NCBI RefSeq assembly: GCF_900104965.1
Contig: NZ_LT629757.1
Span: 2,480,001-2,544,000, forward strand
Origin: Nocardioides scoriae
GTDB lineage: Bacteria; Actinomycetota; Actinomycetes; Propionibacteriales; Nocardioidaceae
DNA: 64,000 bases
Direction: 5' to 3'
Both the position numbers and the translations under genes were made by a program. Below the pieces are notes generated by a model that searched no databases, was not told the DNA's origin, and saw only the letters and a list, made by a program, of their open reading frames with translations. Of the stretch, positions 26,207 to 33,777 are shown in pieces; the stretch's first letter is position 1; each line of letters begins with the position of its first letter.

Positions 26207-26291
26207 TGCGCGCCTGGTTCTCGGGCTTGCGGGCCTCGTCGTAGACCTTCTTGGCCAGGCCGATCGTGGCGGCGGTCTTCATGATCTTCAT
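26160..26291 (-). CDS. Small conserved-looking actinobacterial protein
   Basis: A 43-residue basic, helical protein starting MKIMKTAATIGLAKKVYDEA and ending in an Arg-rich tail (RQRRARR). The KKVYDEARKPENQ segment resembles a short family often seen in actinobacterial genomes; I know no function for it. It overlaps the 3' end of the P450 gene by 47 bp in antiparallel orientation, so the real end of one of the two could differ. Codon third positions are mostly G/C. Confidence 0.5.
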   Translation of the reverse strand: MKIMKTAATIGLAKKVYDEARKPENQARIRQALEQLRQRRARR

Positions 26292-26395
26292 GGGCGCCCC
26301 ATACCCGCCCGCCGCGATCCCTACCGCGAGGGCCGGTCTGTCCACAGGGATGTCAACAGGCTGTTGATGCCGGCCGGGTGGTCCATGATGGGCGC

Positions 26396-27499
26396 GTGAG
26401 CGGCCCGGTGCTGATCGTCTTCGTGCTGGTGGTCGGCAGCCGCTTCCTGGTGCCGCTGCTGATCCCGCGCTTCCCGCTCCCCGCGATCGTCGCCTCGCTG
26501 GTGCTCGACGCGGTCGACCAGACGGTGTTCCAGAGCCTCGGCTACGACCCACCGGGCTACCAGGGCTACGACAAGGCGACGGACGTCTACTACCTGGCCA
26601 TCGCCTACCTCGCGACGATGCGCAACTGGGAGTCGCTGCCGGCCTTCCGGGTGGCCCGGTTCCTCTACTTCTACCGGCTCGTGGGCGTGGTCGCCTTCGA
26701 GCTCCTGCAGGCACGGCCGCTGCTGCTGCTGTTCCCCAACACGTTCGAGTACTTCTTCATCGCCTACGAGGTGGTGCGCTCGCGCTGGTGGCCGCGGCGC
26801 TGGGAGCTGCGCTGGTGGATCGGGGTCGCCGCGCTGATCTGGGTGGTGGTCAAGCTGCCGCAGGAGTGGTGGATCCACGTGGCGCAGCTCGACGTCACCG
26901 ACGCCCTCGCCGAGCACGCGTGGGCGCCGCCGCTGCTCGTCGCCCTGCTCGCGGTCGCCGCGGCCGGCTCCTGGTGGGGCGTGCGACCCCGGCTGCCCGA
27001 GCCGGACTGGTCGTGGCGGGTCCGGGCCGACCCGATGCCCGAGGAGATGGACACCCCGCAGGAGCAGTTCGACTGGCAGGCGCGCTGGGGGGCGATCCGC
27101 TCGTGGGCCACCCTGGAGAAGGTCGTCCTCATCGGCCTGATCTCGGTCGTCTACGGCCAGGTGCTCCCCGGGGTGCGCTCCACGAGCCTGCAGCTGTTCA
27201 TCGGTGTCGGGGTGGTGGTGGTCATCAACGCCGGCCTCACGCTGCTGCTCGTGCGCCGCTCCTGGACCATCGAGTCGACGGGCTGGGCGTTCCTCGCGCG
27301 CGTCGCCGTCAACGTCGTCATGGTCGTGGTCGCCGACTGGCTGCTCAACGTGCGTGGCGGCAACATCGACGGCTTCGACACCGTCTTCTTCCTCTCCCTC
27401 ATCAGCCTCGTGACCACGCTGCACGACCGCTACCGCCCGGTGCTCGCGACCCGCGTGGTGGCCGAGCGGCGACGTGCCGCCGGCGCCGCCCCCGCGTGA
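26396..27499 (+). CDS. Integral membrane protein, function unknown
   Basis: A 367-residue membrane protein with about eight hydrophobic segments (first: VLIVFVLVVGSRFLVPLLI) and a cytoplasmic acidic loop near residues 205-225 (PMPEEMDTPQEQF). I recognise no catalytic motif. It is rich in Trp/Tyr/Phe around LYFYRLVGVVAFE and TFEYFFIAYEV. The GTG at 26396 lies immediately ahead of the first helix. A TetR gene follows 26 bases downstream on the same strand and may be cotranscribed. Confidence 0.72.
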   Translation: MSGPVLIVFVLVVGSRFLVPLLIPRFPLPAIVASLVLDAVDQTVFQSLGYDPPGYQGYDKATDVYYLAIAYLATMRNWESLPAFRVARFLYFYRLVGVVAFELLQARPLLLLFPNTFEYFFIAYEVVRSRWWPRRWELRWWIGVAALIWVVVKLPQEWWIHVAQLDVTDALAEHAWAPPLLVALLAVAAAGSWWGVRPRLPEPDWSWRVRADPMPEEMDTPQEQFDWQARWGAIRSWATLEKVVLIGLISVVYGQVLPGVRSTSLQLFIGVGVVVVINAGLTLLLVRRSWTIESTGWAFLARVAVNVVMVVVADWLLNVRGGNIDGFDTVFFLSLISLVTTLHDRYRPVLATRVVAERRRAAGAAPA

Positions 27500-27525
27500 G
27501 GGACCCGCGTGACAGGATCGCGCCC

Positions 27526-28152
27526 ATGCCCGATCCCGGCGCCCGGCGCGGCCGTCCCGGCTACGACCAGGCCACGGTGCTGCGCCGCGCCATCGAGCTG
27601 TTCAACACCCAGGGGTACGACGCCACCAGCGTCGGCGACCTGGCCCGCGACCTCGGCCTGACCAAGTCGGCGATCTACCACCACGTGCCGAGCAAGCAGG
27701 CGCTGCTGTCCGCGGCGCTCGACGAGGCCCTCGACGGGCTCGGCGCCGCCCTCGACCGCGCCGTCGCGGCCACGGGCACCAGCGCGTCCGAGCGGCTGCG
27801 CACCGCCCTGGAGCAGTCGGTGCTGGTGCTGGCCGAGCACCTGCCGGCGGTGACGCTGCTGCTGCGGGTGCGCGGCAACAGCGAGGTCGAGCTCGCCGCG
27901 CTGGAGCGGCGGCGGGTCGTCGACGAGCAGCTCGCGGGGCTGGTGCGCGCCGCGGTCGCCGAGGGCGCGCTGCGCGACGACCTCGACCCCGAGGTGGTGA
28001 GCCGGCTGCTCTTCGGCACCGTCAACTCGCTGGTGGAGTGGTACCGCCCCGGCGGCCCGCTCGAGCCGCAGGCCCTGGCCCGGACCGTGGCCAGCCTGGC
28101 CTTCGACGGCCTCAGGCCCCCGCAGCCCCACCCGCCGGCCCCGGAGGCGTGA
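27526..28152 (+). CDS. TetR-family regulator, candidate PaaR-type repressor
   Basis: A 208-residue TetR protein with HTH GDLARDLGLTKSAIYHHVPSK (about 35-55), a pattern (SAIYHHVxSK) seen in TetR proteins linked to acyl-CoA and phenylacetate catabolism. It is convergent with paaI and overlaps it by 41 bp. Its position beside the paa operon, and a TGACCGATCGGTCA palindrome in the paaA promoter, suggest that it is the paa repressor responding to phenylacetyl-CoA. That link is by context only. Confidence 0.82.
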   Translation: MPDPGARRGRPGYDQATVLRRAIELFNTQGYDATSVGDLARDLGLTKSAIYHHVPSKQALLSAALDEALDGLGAALDRAVAATGTSASERLRTALEQSVLVLAEHLPAVTLLLRVRGNSEVELAALERRRVVDEQLAGLVRAAVAEGALRDDLDPEVVSRLLFGTVNSLVEWYRPGGPLEPQALARTVASLAFDGLRPPQPHPPAPEA

Positions 28153-28600
28153 GGCCCGGGCTGGGTCGGCCCAGGCTGCGGCTGCGCCCCCGGAACTCCG
28201 CGACCACGCCGTCGTCGTGCGCGCGGCGCACGGTCACGTCGTACAGCCCCGAGCGGCCCCGGAGCACCACCTGGCTGGCGTGGGCCACCAGCTCGTCGCC
28301 GAGCCGACCCGGCTCCAGGAAGCTGATGTCGAAGCCGGCGGCCACCGTGACCTGGCCGTGGGAGTTGCAGGCCACCCCGAAGGCGGAGTCGGCCAGGGCG
28401 GCGAGCAGGCCGCCGTGGCAGGTGGCGTAGCCGTTGAGCATGTCGGCGCGCACCGTCATGGCGACCGAGGCGCGGCCCGGACCGGCCTCGAGCACGCGCA
28501 TGCCGAGCATCCGGCTGGCCGCGTCGCCCGACCACATCGCCTCGGTGCTGAGGCGGGCCACCTCGTCGGCGTCCGGGCCGACCCCGGGGACGGCGCTCAC
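28112..28600 (-). CDS. paaI: Hydroxyphenylacetyl-CoA thioesterase
   Basis: A 162-residue hot-dog-fold thioesterase. The 4HBT/PaaI active-site segment NGYATCHGGLLAALAD (about 56-71) includes the expected catalytic Asp. It hydrolyses dead-end hydroxyphenylacetyl-CoA products and so rescues CoA during phenylacetate breakdown. Its GTG start overlaps the paaE stop (GTGA at 28597-28600), making it the last gene of the operon. The final 41 bases run antiparallel to the TetR gene end. Confidence 0.9.
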   Translation of the reverse strand: MSAVPGVGPDADEVARLSTEAMWSGDAASRMLGMRVLEAGPGRASVAMTVRADMLNGYATCHGGLLAALADSAFGVACNSHGQVTVAAGFDISFLEPGRLGDELVAHASQVVLRGRSGLYDVTVRRAHDDGVVAEFRGRSRSLGRPSPGLTPPGPAGGAAGA

Positions 28601-29661
28601 GCGTCGAAGTCCACGGTGACGGCGGCGCCCACCGGCCGGGTCTGGCAGGTGAGCACGAAGCCACGGTCGACCTCGTCGTCGTCGAGGGCGTAGTTGCGCC
28701 GCATGTCGACCTCGCCCGTGCGGACCAGGGCGCGGCAGGTGCCGCAGACCCCGCCCCTGCAGGCGAACGGCAGGTCGTTGCGGGTGCTCGTCGCCCCGTC
28801 GAGGATCGACCGGCCGCGCGACATCGGCGTCGTGGTGGTGCGGCCGTCGAGGACGACGGTGACCTCGCTGACCTCACCCTCGACCACCGGGTCGGGGCGC
28901 TCGAGCTCCGGCGGCGGCTCGTCGACGTGGAACAGCTCGAAGTGGACCCGGTCGCGCGGCACCCCGAGCTCGGCGAGCACCTCGCGGGCGTCGGCGACCA
29001 GGCCGAACGGCCCGCACAGCCACACGTGGTCGAGGCCGTCCACCGGCACCAGGGCCAGCAGCAGCCGCCGCAGCCGGTCGGCGTCGAGCCGGCCCGAGAA
29101 GAGCTCGACGTCGCGGGGCTCGCGGGAGAGCACGTGCACCAGGTCCAGGCGCGGGCCGTAGCGGTTCTTCACGTCGGCCAGCTCCTCGGCGAACATCACC
29201 GACGCGGTCGTCCGGTTGCCGTAGAGCAGGGTGACGCGGGCCGCCGGGTCGGCCAGCACCGAGGCCACGATGGAGAGCATCGGGGTGATGCCGGAGCCGG
29301 CCGCGACGCACAGGTGGTGGCCGGCGGTCGCGCCGTCGGCGCGCAGCGCCGAGGCGAAGCTGCCGGTGGGGGGCTGCACCTCGACCCGGTCACCGGCGCG
29401 CACCTCGCGCACCAGCCACGAGGAGAACAGCCCCTGCGGGATCAGGCGCACGCCGACCCGGGGCCGGCCGCCGACCGGGGCGCAGATCGAGTAGCTGCGA
29501 CGGTGCTCGACCCCGTTGACCGTGCGCCGCAGCGTCAGCGACTGACCCGCCGCGAAGGCGTAGTCGTCGGCGAGGTCGGGCGGCACCTCGAAGGTGATCG
29601 CCGCGGCGTCGTCGGTCAGCTGCTCCACCTCGGCCACCACCAGCTCGTGGAACGGCGCCAT
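28597..29661 (-). CDS. paaE: Phenylacetyl-CoA epoxidase reductase subunit
   Basis: A 354-residue iron-sulfur flavoprotein. N-terminal FAD domain (RRSYSICAP at about 55), NADPH domain (GSGITPMLSI; HVWLCGPFG), and a C-terminal plant-type ferredoxin domain with Cys-x4-Cys-x2-Cys (CRGGVCGTC) and a later Cys in LTCQ. It passes electrons from NADPH to the diiron PaaAC complex, which makes the ring 1,2-epoxide. The ATG overlaps the paaD stop (ATGA). Confidence 0.93.
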   Translation of the reverse strand: MAPFHELVVAEVEQLTDDAAAITFEVPPDLADDYAFAAGQSLTLRRTVNGVEHRRSYSICAPVGGRPRVGVRLIPQGLFSSWLVREVRAGDRVEVQPPTGSFASALRADGATAGHHLCVAAGSGITPMLSIVASVLADPAARVTLLYGNRTTASVMFAEELADVKNRYGPRLDLVHVLSREPRDVELFSGRLDADRLRRLLLALVPVDGLDHVWLCGPFGLVADAREVLAELGVPRDRVHFELFHVDEPPPELERPDPVVEGEVSEVTVVLDGRTTTTPMSRGRSILDGATSTRNDLPFACRGGVCGTCRALVRTGEVDMRRNYALDDDEVDRGFVLTCQTRPVGAAVTVDFDA

Positions 29662-30179
29662 CAGATCTCCTTCACGTGCTCGAAGGGCTCGAGGCAGCTC
29701 GAGCAGCGGTACATCGCCTTGCAGGCCGTCGGCCCGAACTCCGAGCCCAGCACGACCTCGTCCGAGCCGCACCGCGGGCAGACCAGCTCGCGGCGGGTGG
29801 GCAGCAGCGAGAGCGGCACCGGGCCGTCGTGGCGCGGTGCCGGCCCGGGCGCGGAGATGCCGTGGGCCCGCAGCGCGGCGCGGCCGGCCTCGCTGATCCA
29901 GTCGCTCGACCAGGCGGGGGCCAGGCTGACCCGCACCTCGACGTCGGCGTACCCGTGGTCGTGCAGCCGGTGGACCAGGTCGTCGCGCATCGTGGCCATC
30001 GCGGGGCAGCCGGAGTAGGTCGGCGTGATGGTGACGACCACCGAGCCCGCCTCCTCGCGGACCTCGCGCAGCACCCCGAGGTCGGCCAGCGTCAGCATCG
30101 GCATCTCCGGGTCGCGGACCGCGCTGGCGACGTCCCAGGGCGTCGCCGCGAGCACCGTCGCGCCCGCCTCCGGGCTCAC
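29661..30179 (-). CDS. paaD: Phenylacetate degradation protein PaaD (Fe-S assembly, DUF59)
   Basis: A 172-residue protein. The N-terminal half is the MIP18/DUF59 family (DPEMPMLTLADLGVL and the YSGCPA motif), thought to help mature the iron centres of the epoxidase. The C-terminal half has a CxxC...CxxC zinc-ribbon pattern (CPRCGS, CSSC), the usual PaaD (PaaJ) extension. The GTG at 30179 overlaps the paaC stop in GTGA. Confidence 0.92.
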   Translation of the reverse strand: MSPEAGATVLAATPWDVASAVRDPEMPMLTLADLGVLREVREEAGSVVVTITPTYSGCPAMATMRDDLVHRLHDHGYADVEVRVSLAPAWSSDWISEAGRAALRAHGISAPGPAPRHDGPVPLSLLPTRRELVCPRCGSDEVVLGSEFGPTACKAMYRCSSCLEPFEHVKEI

Positions 30180-31102
30180 CACCGGCCCTCCGGGTGGGCC
30201 CGCGCCACCACCTGCAGCTCGGCGAGCAGCCGGCCCATCGCCTCGGTGTGGCGACCGTCGCGACCGGTGCCGCCCGCGACCGGGCCCGTCTGGGCCACGG
30301 CGGGGCGCGCCACGCCGCTGACCGAGAGCACCTGCTCCAGCAGCACGTCGACCTCGGCGGCCACGTCGGCGGGGTCGACCCCGACGCCCTGCTCGGCGGC
30401 GGCGCGCTCGACGGCGTGGGTGCGGAACAGCTCGTCGTGCAGCGGCCAGACCAGGGCCAGCCCGGCCTCGAGGCGGCGCCGCGACTCGGCCGTCCCCTGG
30501 GCCAGGGTGAGGAACCAGCGCGCGGCGTAGTCGCGGTGGTAGGTCAGCTCCTTGACCCCCTTGACCGCGATCGCGCCCAGCACGGCGTCGCGGCTGGCGA
30601 CCAGCCGCTGCAGGACCGCGAGGCGGGCGGTGGCGAAGAGCAGCAGCCGCACGACGGTGACGGCGAAGTCGCCGTTGTCGGCCTCGACCAGCCGGACGTT
30701 GCGGAAGTCGGCCTCGTCGCGGAAGAAGGCCAGCGCGTCCTCGGCCGGCACCGGCGAGCCCGCGGGCAGCGCCGGCACCAGGGAGGCGTCGGCCGCCGCG
30801 GCGCGGGCCAGCAGCAGCCGGGCCTGGCCGAGCAGGTCGAGCGCGACGTTGGCCAGCGCGATGTCCTCCTCGAGGTCGGGCGCGTTGCTGGCCCACTGCG
30901 AGAGCCGGTGGGACAGCACGAGGGCGTCGTCGCCCAGCCCCAGGGCGTACGCCGCCAGCACCTGCGGGTCGGCCCCGTCGGGCACCGTGGTGTCCACGCC
31001 GGCCAGCGGGTCCTCGAAGGAGGTGCCGAACGCCCACTGGGAGTCGTCGCCGCCGAGGTCGTGCTCGAGCAGGCCGTCGTAGACGCTGTCGTGGTCGTCC
31101 AT
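30176..31102 (-). CDS. paaC: Phenylacetyl-CoA epoxidase subunit C
   Basis: A 308-residue helical ferritin-like protein, the structural partner of PaaA. It shows ALGLGDDALVLSHRLSQW and EEDIALANVALDLLGQAR near the N-terminus. PaaC lacks the full set of diiron ligands and scaffolds the (AC)2 core. The ATG at 31100-31102 overlaps the paaB stop (ATGA); a GTG one codon earlier is also possible. Confidence 0.93.
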   Translation of the reverse strand: MDDHDSVYDGLLEHDLGGDDSQWAFGTSFEDPLAGVDTTVPDGADPQVLAAYALGLGDDALVLSHRLSQWASNAPDLEEDIALANVALDLLGQARLLLARAAAADASLVPALPAGSPVPAEDALAFFRDEADFRNVRLVEADNGDFAVTVVRLLLFATARLAVLQRLVASRDAVLGAIAVKGVKELTYHRDYAARWFLTLAQGTAESRRRLEAGLALVWPLHDELFRTHAVERAAAEQGVGVDPADVAAEVDVLLEQVLSVSGVARPAVAQTGPVAGGTGRDGRHTEAMGRLLAELQVVARAHPEGRW

Positions 31103-31395
31103 CACATGTGGGGGACGTCATCGGGGATGGAGTAGAACGTCGGGTGCCGGTAGACCTTGTCGCCGGCCGGCGCGAACAGCGGGTCCTTCTCGTCGGGGCT
31201 GGACGCCGCGATCAGGTCGGCCCGGACCGCCCAGATGCTGACGCCCTCGTTGCGGCGCGTGTAGACGTCGCGGGCGTGGCGCAGCGCCATCTCGTCGTCG
31301 GCCGCGTGCAGCGACCCGACGTGGACGTGGTTGAGCCCGCGCTTGCCGCGCACGAACACCTCGTAGAGCGGCCACTCCGGGCGGACGCCGCTCAT
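31102..31395 (-). CDS. paaB: Phenylacetyl-CoA epoxidase subunit B
   Basis: A 97-residue protein with the PaaB start [21 protein letters not shown] and the [12 protein letters not shown] segment. PaaB bridges PaaAC heterodimers and is needed for electron transfer from PaaE. It is linked by ATGA overlaps to both paaA (31392-31395) and paaC. Confidence 0.94.
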   Translation of the reverse strand: MSGVRPEWPLYEVFVRGKRGLNHVHVGSLHAADDEMALRHARDVYTRRNEGVSIWAVRADLIAASSPDEKDPLFAPAGDKVYRHPTFYSIPDDVPHM

Positions 31396-32384
31396 GCCGG
31401 CGTCCCGACGGTCTCCCCGGACGGCGCGGGCCGGTCCGAGGTGGGGCGGGCCCGGCGCGCGGCGAAGGCGGTGGCCGCCTCGCGCACCCACGCGCCCTCG
31501 TCGTGGGCCCGCTTGCGGTGCGCGATCCGCTGGCTGTTGCAGGGACCCCCGCCCCGGACCACCGTCGCGAACTCGTCCCAGTCGGGCTGGCCGAAGTCGT
31601 GGTGGCCGCGCTCGGCGTTCCACACCAGGTCGGGGTCGGGCAGCGTGACGCCGAGCGCCTCGGCCTGCGGCACCGACATGTCGACGAACTTCTGGCGCAG
31701 CTCGTCGTTGGTGTCGCGCTTGATGCCCCAGGCCATCGACTGCGCGGTGTTGGGCGACTCGTCGTCGGGCGGCCCGAACATCATCAGCGCCGGCCACCAG
31801 AACCGGTCGACCGACTCCTGCACCATCGCGCGCTGCGCCTCGGTGCCGCGCATCATCGTCATGAGCAGCTCGAAGCCCTGCCGCTGGTGGAAGGACTCCT
31901 CCTTGCAGATCCGGATCATGGCGCGGCCGTAGGGCCCGTACGACGTGCGGCACAGCGGCACCTGGTTGGCGATCGCGGCGCCGTCGACGAGCCAGCCGAT
32001 GGTGCCGACGTCGGCGTACGACAGGGTGGGGTAGTTGAAGATCGAGGAGTACTTCTGCCGGCCGGAGATCAGCTTCTCGGTCAGCTCGTCGCGCGAGACG
32101 CCGAGCGTCTCGGCCGCCGAGTAGAGGTAGAGCCCGTGGCCGGCCTCGTCCTGCACCTTGGCCAGCAGGATCGCCTTGCGGCGCAGCGAGGGCGCCCGGG
32201 TGATCCAGTTGCCCTCGGGCTGCATCCCGATGATCTCGGAGTGGGCGTGCTGCGCGATCTGGCGCACCAGGGTGGCGCGGTAGGCCTCGGGCATCCAGTC
32301 GCGGGGCTCGACGCGGTCGTGGCGCGCGAGCACCTCCTCGAACTGCGCGACGAGGCGGTCCTCGTCCGTTGCGGTGACGCTCAC
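31392..32384 (-). CDS. paaA: Phenylacetyl-CoA epoxidase catalytic subunit A
   Basis: The 330-residue diiron monooxygenase subunit. Iron ligands are expected in the [11 protein letters not shown] and [14 protein letters not shown] region (ExxH pattern at about 80-83) and later in [12 protein letters not shown]. It adds one oxygen atom to the ring of phenylacetyl-CoA. First gene of paaABCDEI; the GTG start lies 15 bp from a perfect palindrome at 32399-32420 that should contain the operator. The C-terminal 25 residues are Pro/Ala/Arg-rich and probably disordered. Confidence 0.95.
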   Translation of the reverse strand: MSVTATDEDRLVAQFEEVLARHDRVEPRDWMPEAYRATLVRQIAQHAHSEIIGMQPEGNWITRAPSLRRKAILLAKVQDEAGHGLYLYSAAETLGVSRDELTEKLISGRQKYSSIFNYPTLSYADVGTIGWLVDGAAIANQVPLCRTSYGPYGRAMIRICKEESFHQRQGFELLMTMMRGTEAQRAMVQESVDRFWWPALMMFGPPDDESPNTAQSMAWGIKRDTNDELRQKFVDMSVPQAEALGVTLPDPDLVWNAERGHHDFGQPDWDEFATVVRGGGPCNSQRIAHRKRAHDEGAWVREAATAFAARRARPTSDRPAPSGETVGTPA

Positions 32385-32398
32385 GTGGCCTCCCAGGA

Positions 32399-32420
32399 TT
32401 CCTGACCGATCGGTCAGGAA
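32399..32420. promoter_or_regulatory. Perfect 22-bp palindrome, likely PaaR/TetR operator
   Basis: A perfect inverted repeat with arms TTCCTGACCGA/TCGGTCAGGAA, containing the TetR-like core TGACCGATCGGTCA. It lies between paaK (stop at 32428) and paaA (start at 32384), where it would overlap the paaA promoter. It is too close to the start to be only a terminator, though as RNA it could also fold after paaK. Confidence 0.82.
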
Positions 32421-32427
32421 AGTGTAG

Positions 32428-33735
32428 TCACCGCCGCGGGCGCTTGTCCACGATGCGCCGCATCTTGCCCACCGAGCGCTCCACGGTGTCGGGGTCGACG
32501 ACCTCGACGGCGACGCTGACCCCGATCCGCGCCTTGACCGCGGCCCGGAGCCTCACCCCCGCCTCCTGCGCCACGGGGAGCGGCGCGTGCTCGCGGCGCT
32601 CCACCAGCACCGTCATCGAGTCGAGGTGGCCGTCACGGTCCAGCACGCACTGGAAGTGCGGCGAGAGCTCGTCGGTGGCGAGGATCAGCTCCTCGACCTG
32701 GGTGGGGAACAGGTTGACCCCGCGCAGGATGATCATGTCGTCGGTGCGACCGGTGATCTTCTGCATCCGGCGCATCGTCCGCGCCGTGCCCGGCAGCAGC
32801 CGGGTCAGGTCGCGGGTGCGGTAGCGGATCACCGGCATCGCCTGCTTGGTCAGCGAGGTCAGCACCAGCTCGCCCTCCTCGCCGTCGGGCAGCACCTCCC
32901 CGGTCACGGGGTCGATCACCTCGGGGAAGAAGTGGTCCTCCCACACGTGCAGGCCGTCCTTGGTCTCGACGCACTCGTTGGCCACGCCGGGCCCCATCAC
33001 CTCGGAGAGCCCGTAGATGTCGACGGCGTGCATGTCGAGCCGCTCCTCCATCTCGCGGCGCATGTCGTTGGTCCACGGCTCGGCCCCGAAGATGCCGACC
33101 TTGAGCGAGGTCGAGCGCGGGTCGATGCCCTGGCGCTCCATCTCGTCGACGACCGAGAGCATGTACGACGGCGTCACCATGATGACGTCGGGTCGGAAGT
33201 CCTGGATCAGCTGGACCTGGCGCTCGGTCATGCCGCCCGAGACCGGGACGACCGTGCAGCCGAGCCGCTCCGCGCCGTGGTGGGCCCCGAGACCGCCCGT
33301 GAACAGCCCGTAGCCGTAGGCGTTGTGCAGCAGGTGGCCGGCCCGGCCGCCCGAGGCGCGGATGCTGCGGGCCATCACGTGCGCCCAGGTGTCGAGGTCG
33401 TCGCGGGTGTAGCCGACCACGGTCGGCTTGCCGGTGGTGCCGGAGGACGCGTGGAGCCGGACCACCTGCTCGCGCGGCACCGCGAACATGCCGAAGGGGT
33501 AGTGGGCCCGCAGGTCGGCCTTCGTCGTGAAGGGCAGCCGGGCGAGGTCGTCGAGCGAGGTCACGTCGTCGGGGTGGACGCCCACCTCGTCGAGGGCCGA
33601 GCGGTAGTGCGCGACGTGCTCGTAGGCGTGGCGCACCGTCCAGCACAGCCGCTCGGTCTGCAGCGAGCGGAGCTCGTCGAGCGACGCGGTCTCGATCGGC
33701 TCCAGGTCACCGGGGCGCGGGCTGAGGTCCTCCAT
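32428..33735 (-). CDS. paaK: Phenylacetate-CoA ligase
   Basis: The 435-residue AMP-forming ligase activates phenylacetate with ATP and CoA, the first step of the aerobic pathway whose next enzymes lie just downstream. The phosphate-binding loop is [13 protein letters not shown] (about 95), followed by [11 protein letters not shown] and the C-terminal hinge region ([11 protein letters not shown]). Length is normal for PaaK. The ATG at 33733-33735 (MEDLS) is chosen over a GTG eight codons upstream by comparison with typical PaaK length. Confidence 0.95.
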   Translation of the reverse strand: MEDLSPRPGDLEPIETASLDELRSLQTERLCWTVRHAYEHVAHYRSALDEVGVHPDDVTSLDDLARLPFTTKADLRAHYPFGMFAVPREQVVRLHASSGTTGKPTVVGYTRDDLDTWAHVMARSIRASGGRAGHLLHNAYGYGLFTGGLGAHHGAERLGCTVVPVSGGMTERQVQLIQDFRPDVIMVTPSYMLSVVDEMERQGIDPRSTSLKVGIFGAEPWTNDMRREMEERLDMHAVDIYGLSEVMGPGVANECVETKDGLHVWEDHFFPEVIDPVTGEVLPDGEEGELVLTSLTKQAMPVIRYRTRDLTRLLPGTARTMRRMQKITGRTDDMIILRGVNLFPTQVEELILATDELSPHFQCVLDRDGHLDSMTVLVERREHAPLPVAQEAGVRLRAAVKARIGVSVAVEVVDPDTVERSVGKMRRIVDKRPRR

Positions 33736-33777
33736 GAGGGCCACGCTCCCACGCACCACCCGCAGGGGCCAGGCCCC

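Noticed and set aside
32399-32420. Reading the 22-bp palindrome only as the paaK terminator
   Set aside because: It is only 15 bp from the paaA start and has a TetR-type core, so an operator is the better reading, though both roles are possible.
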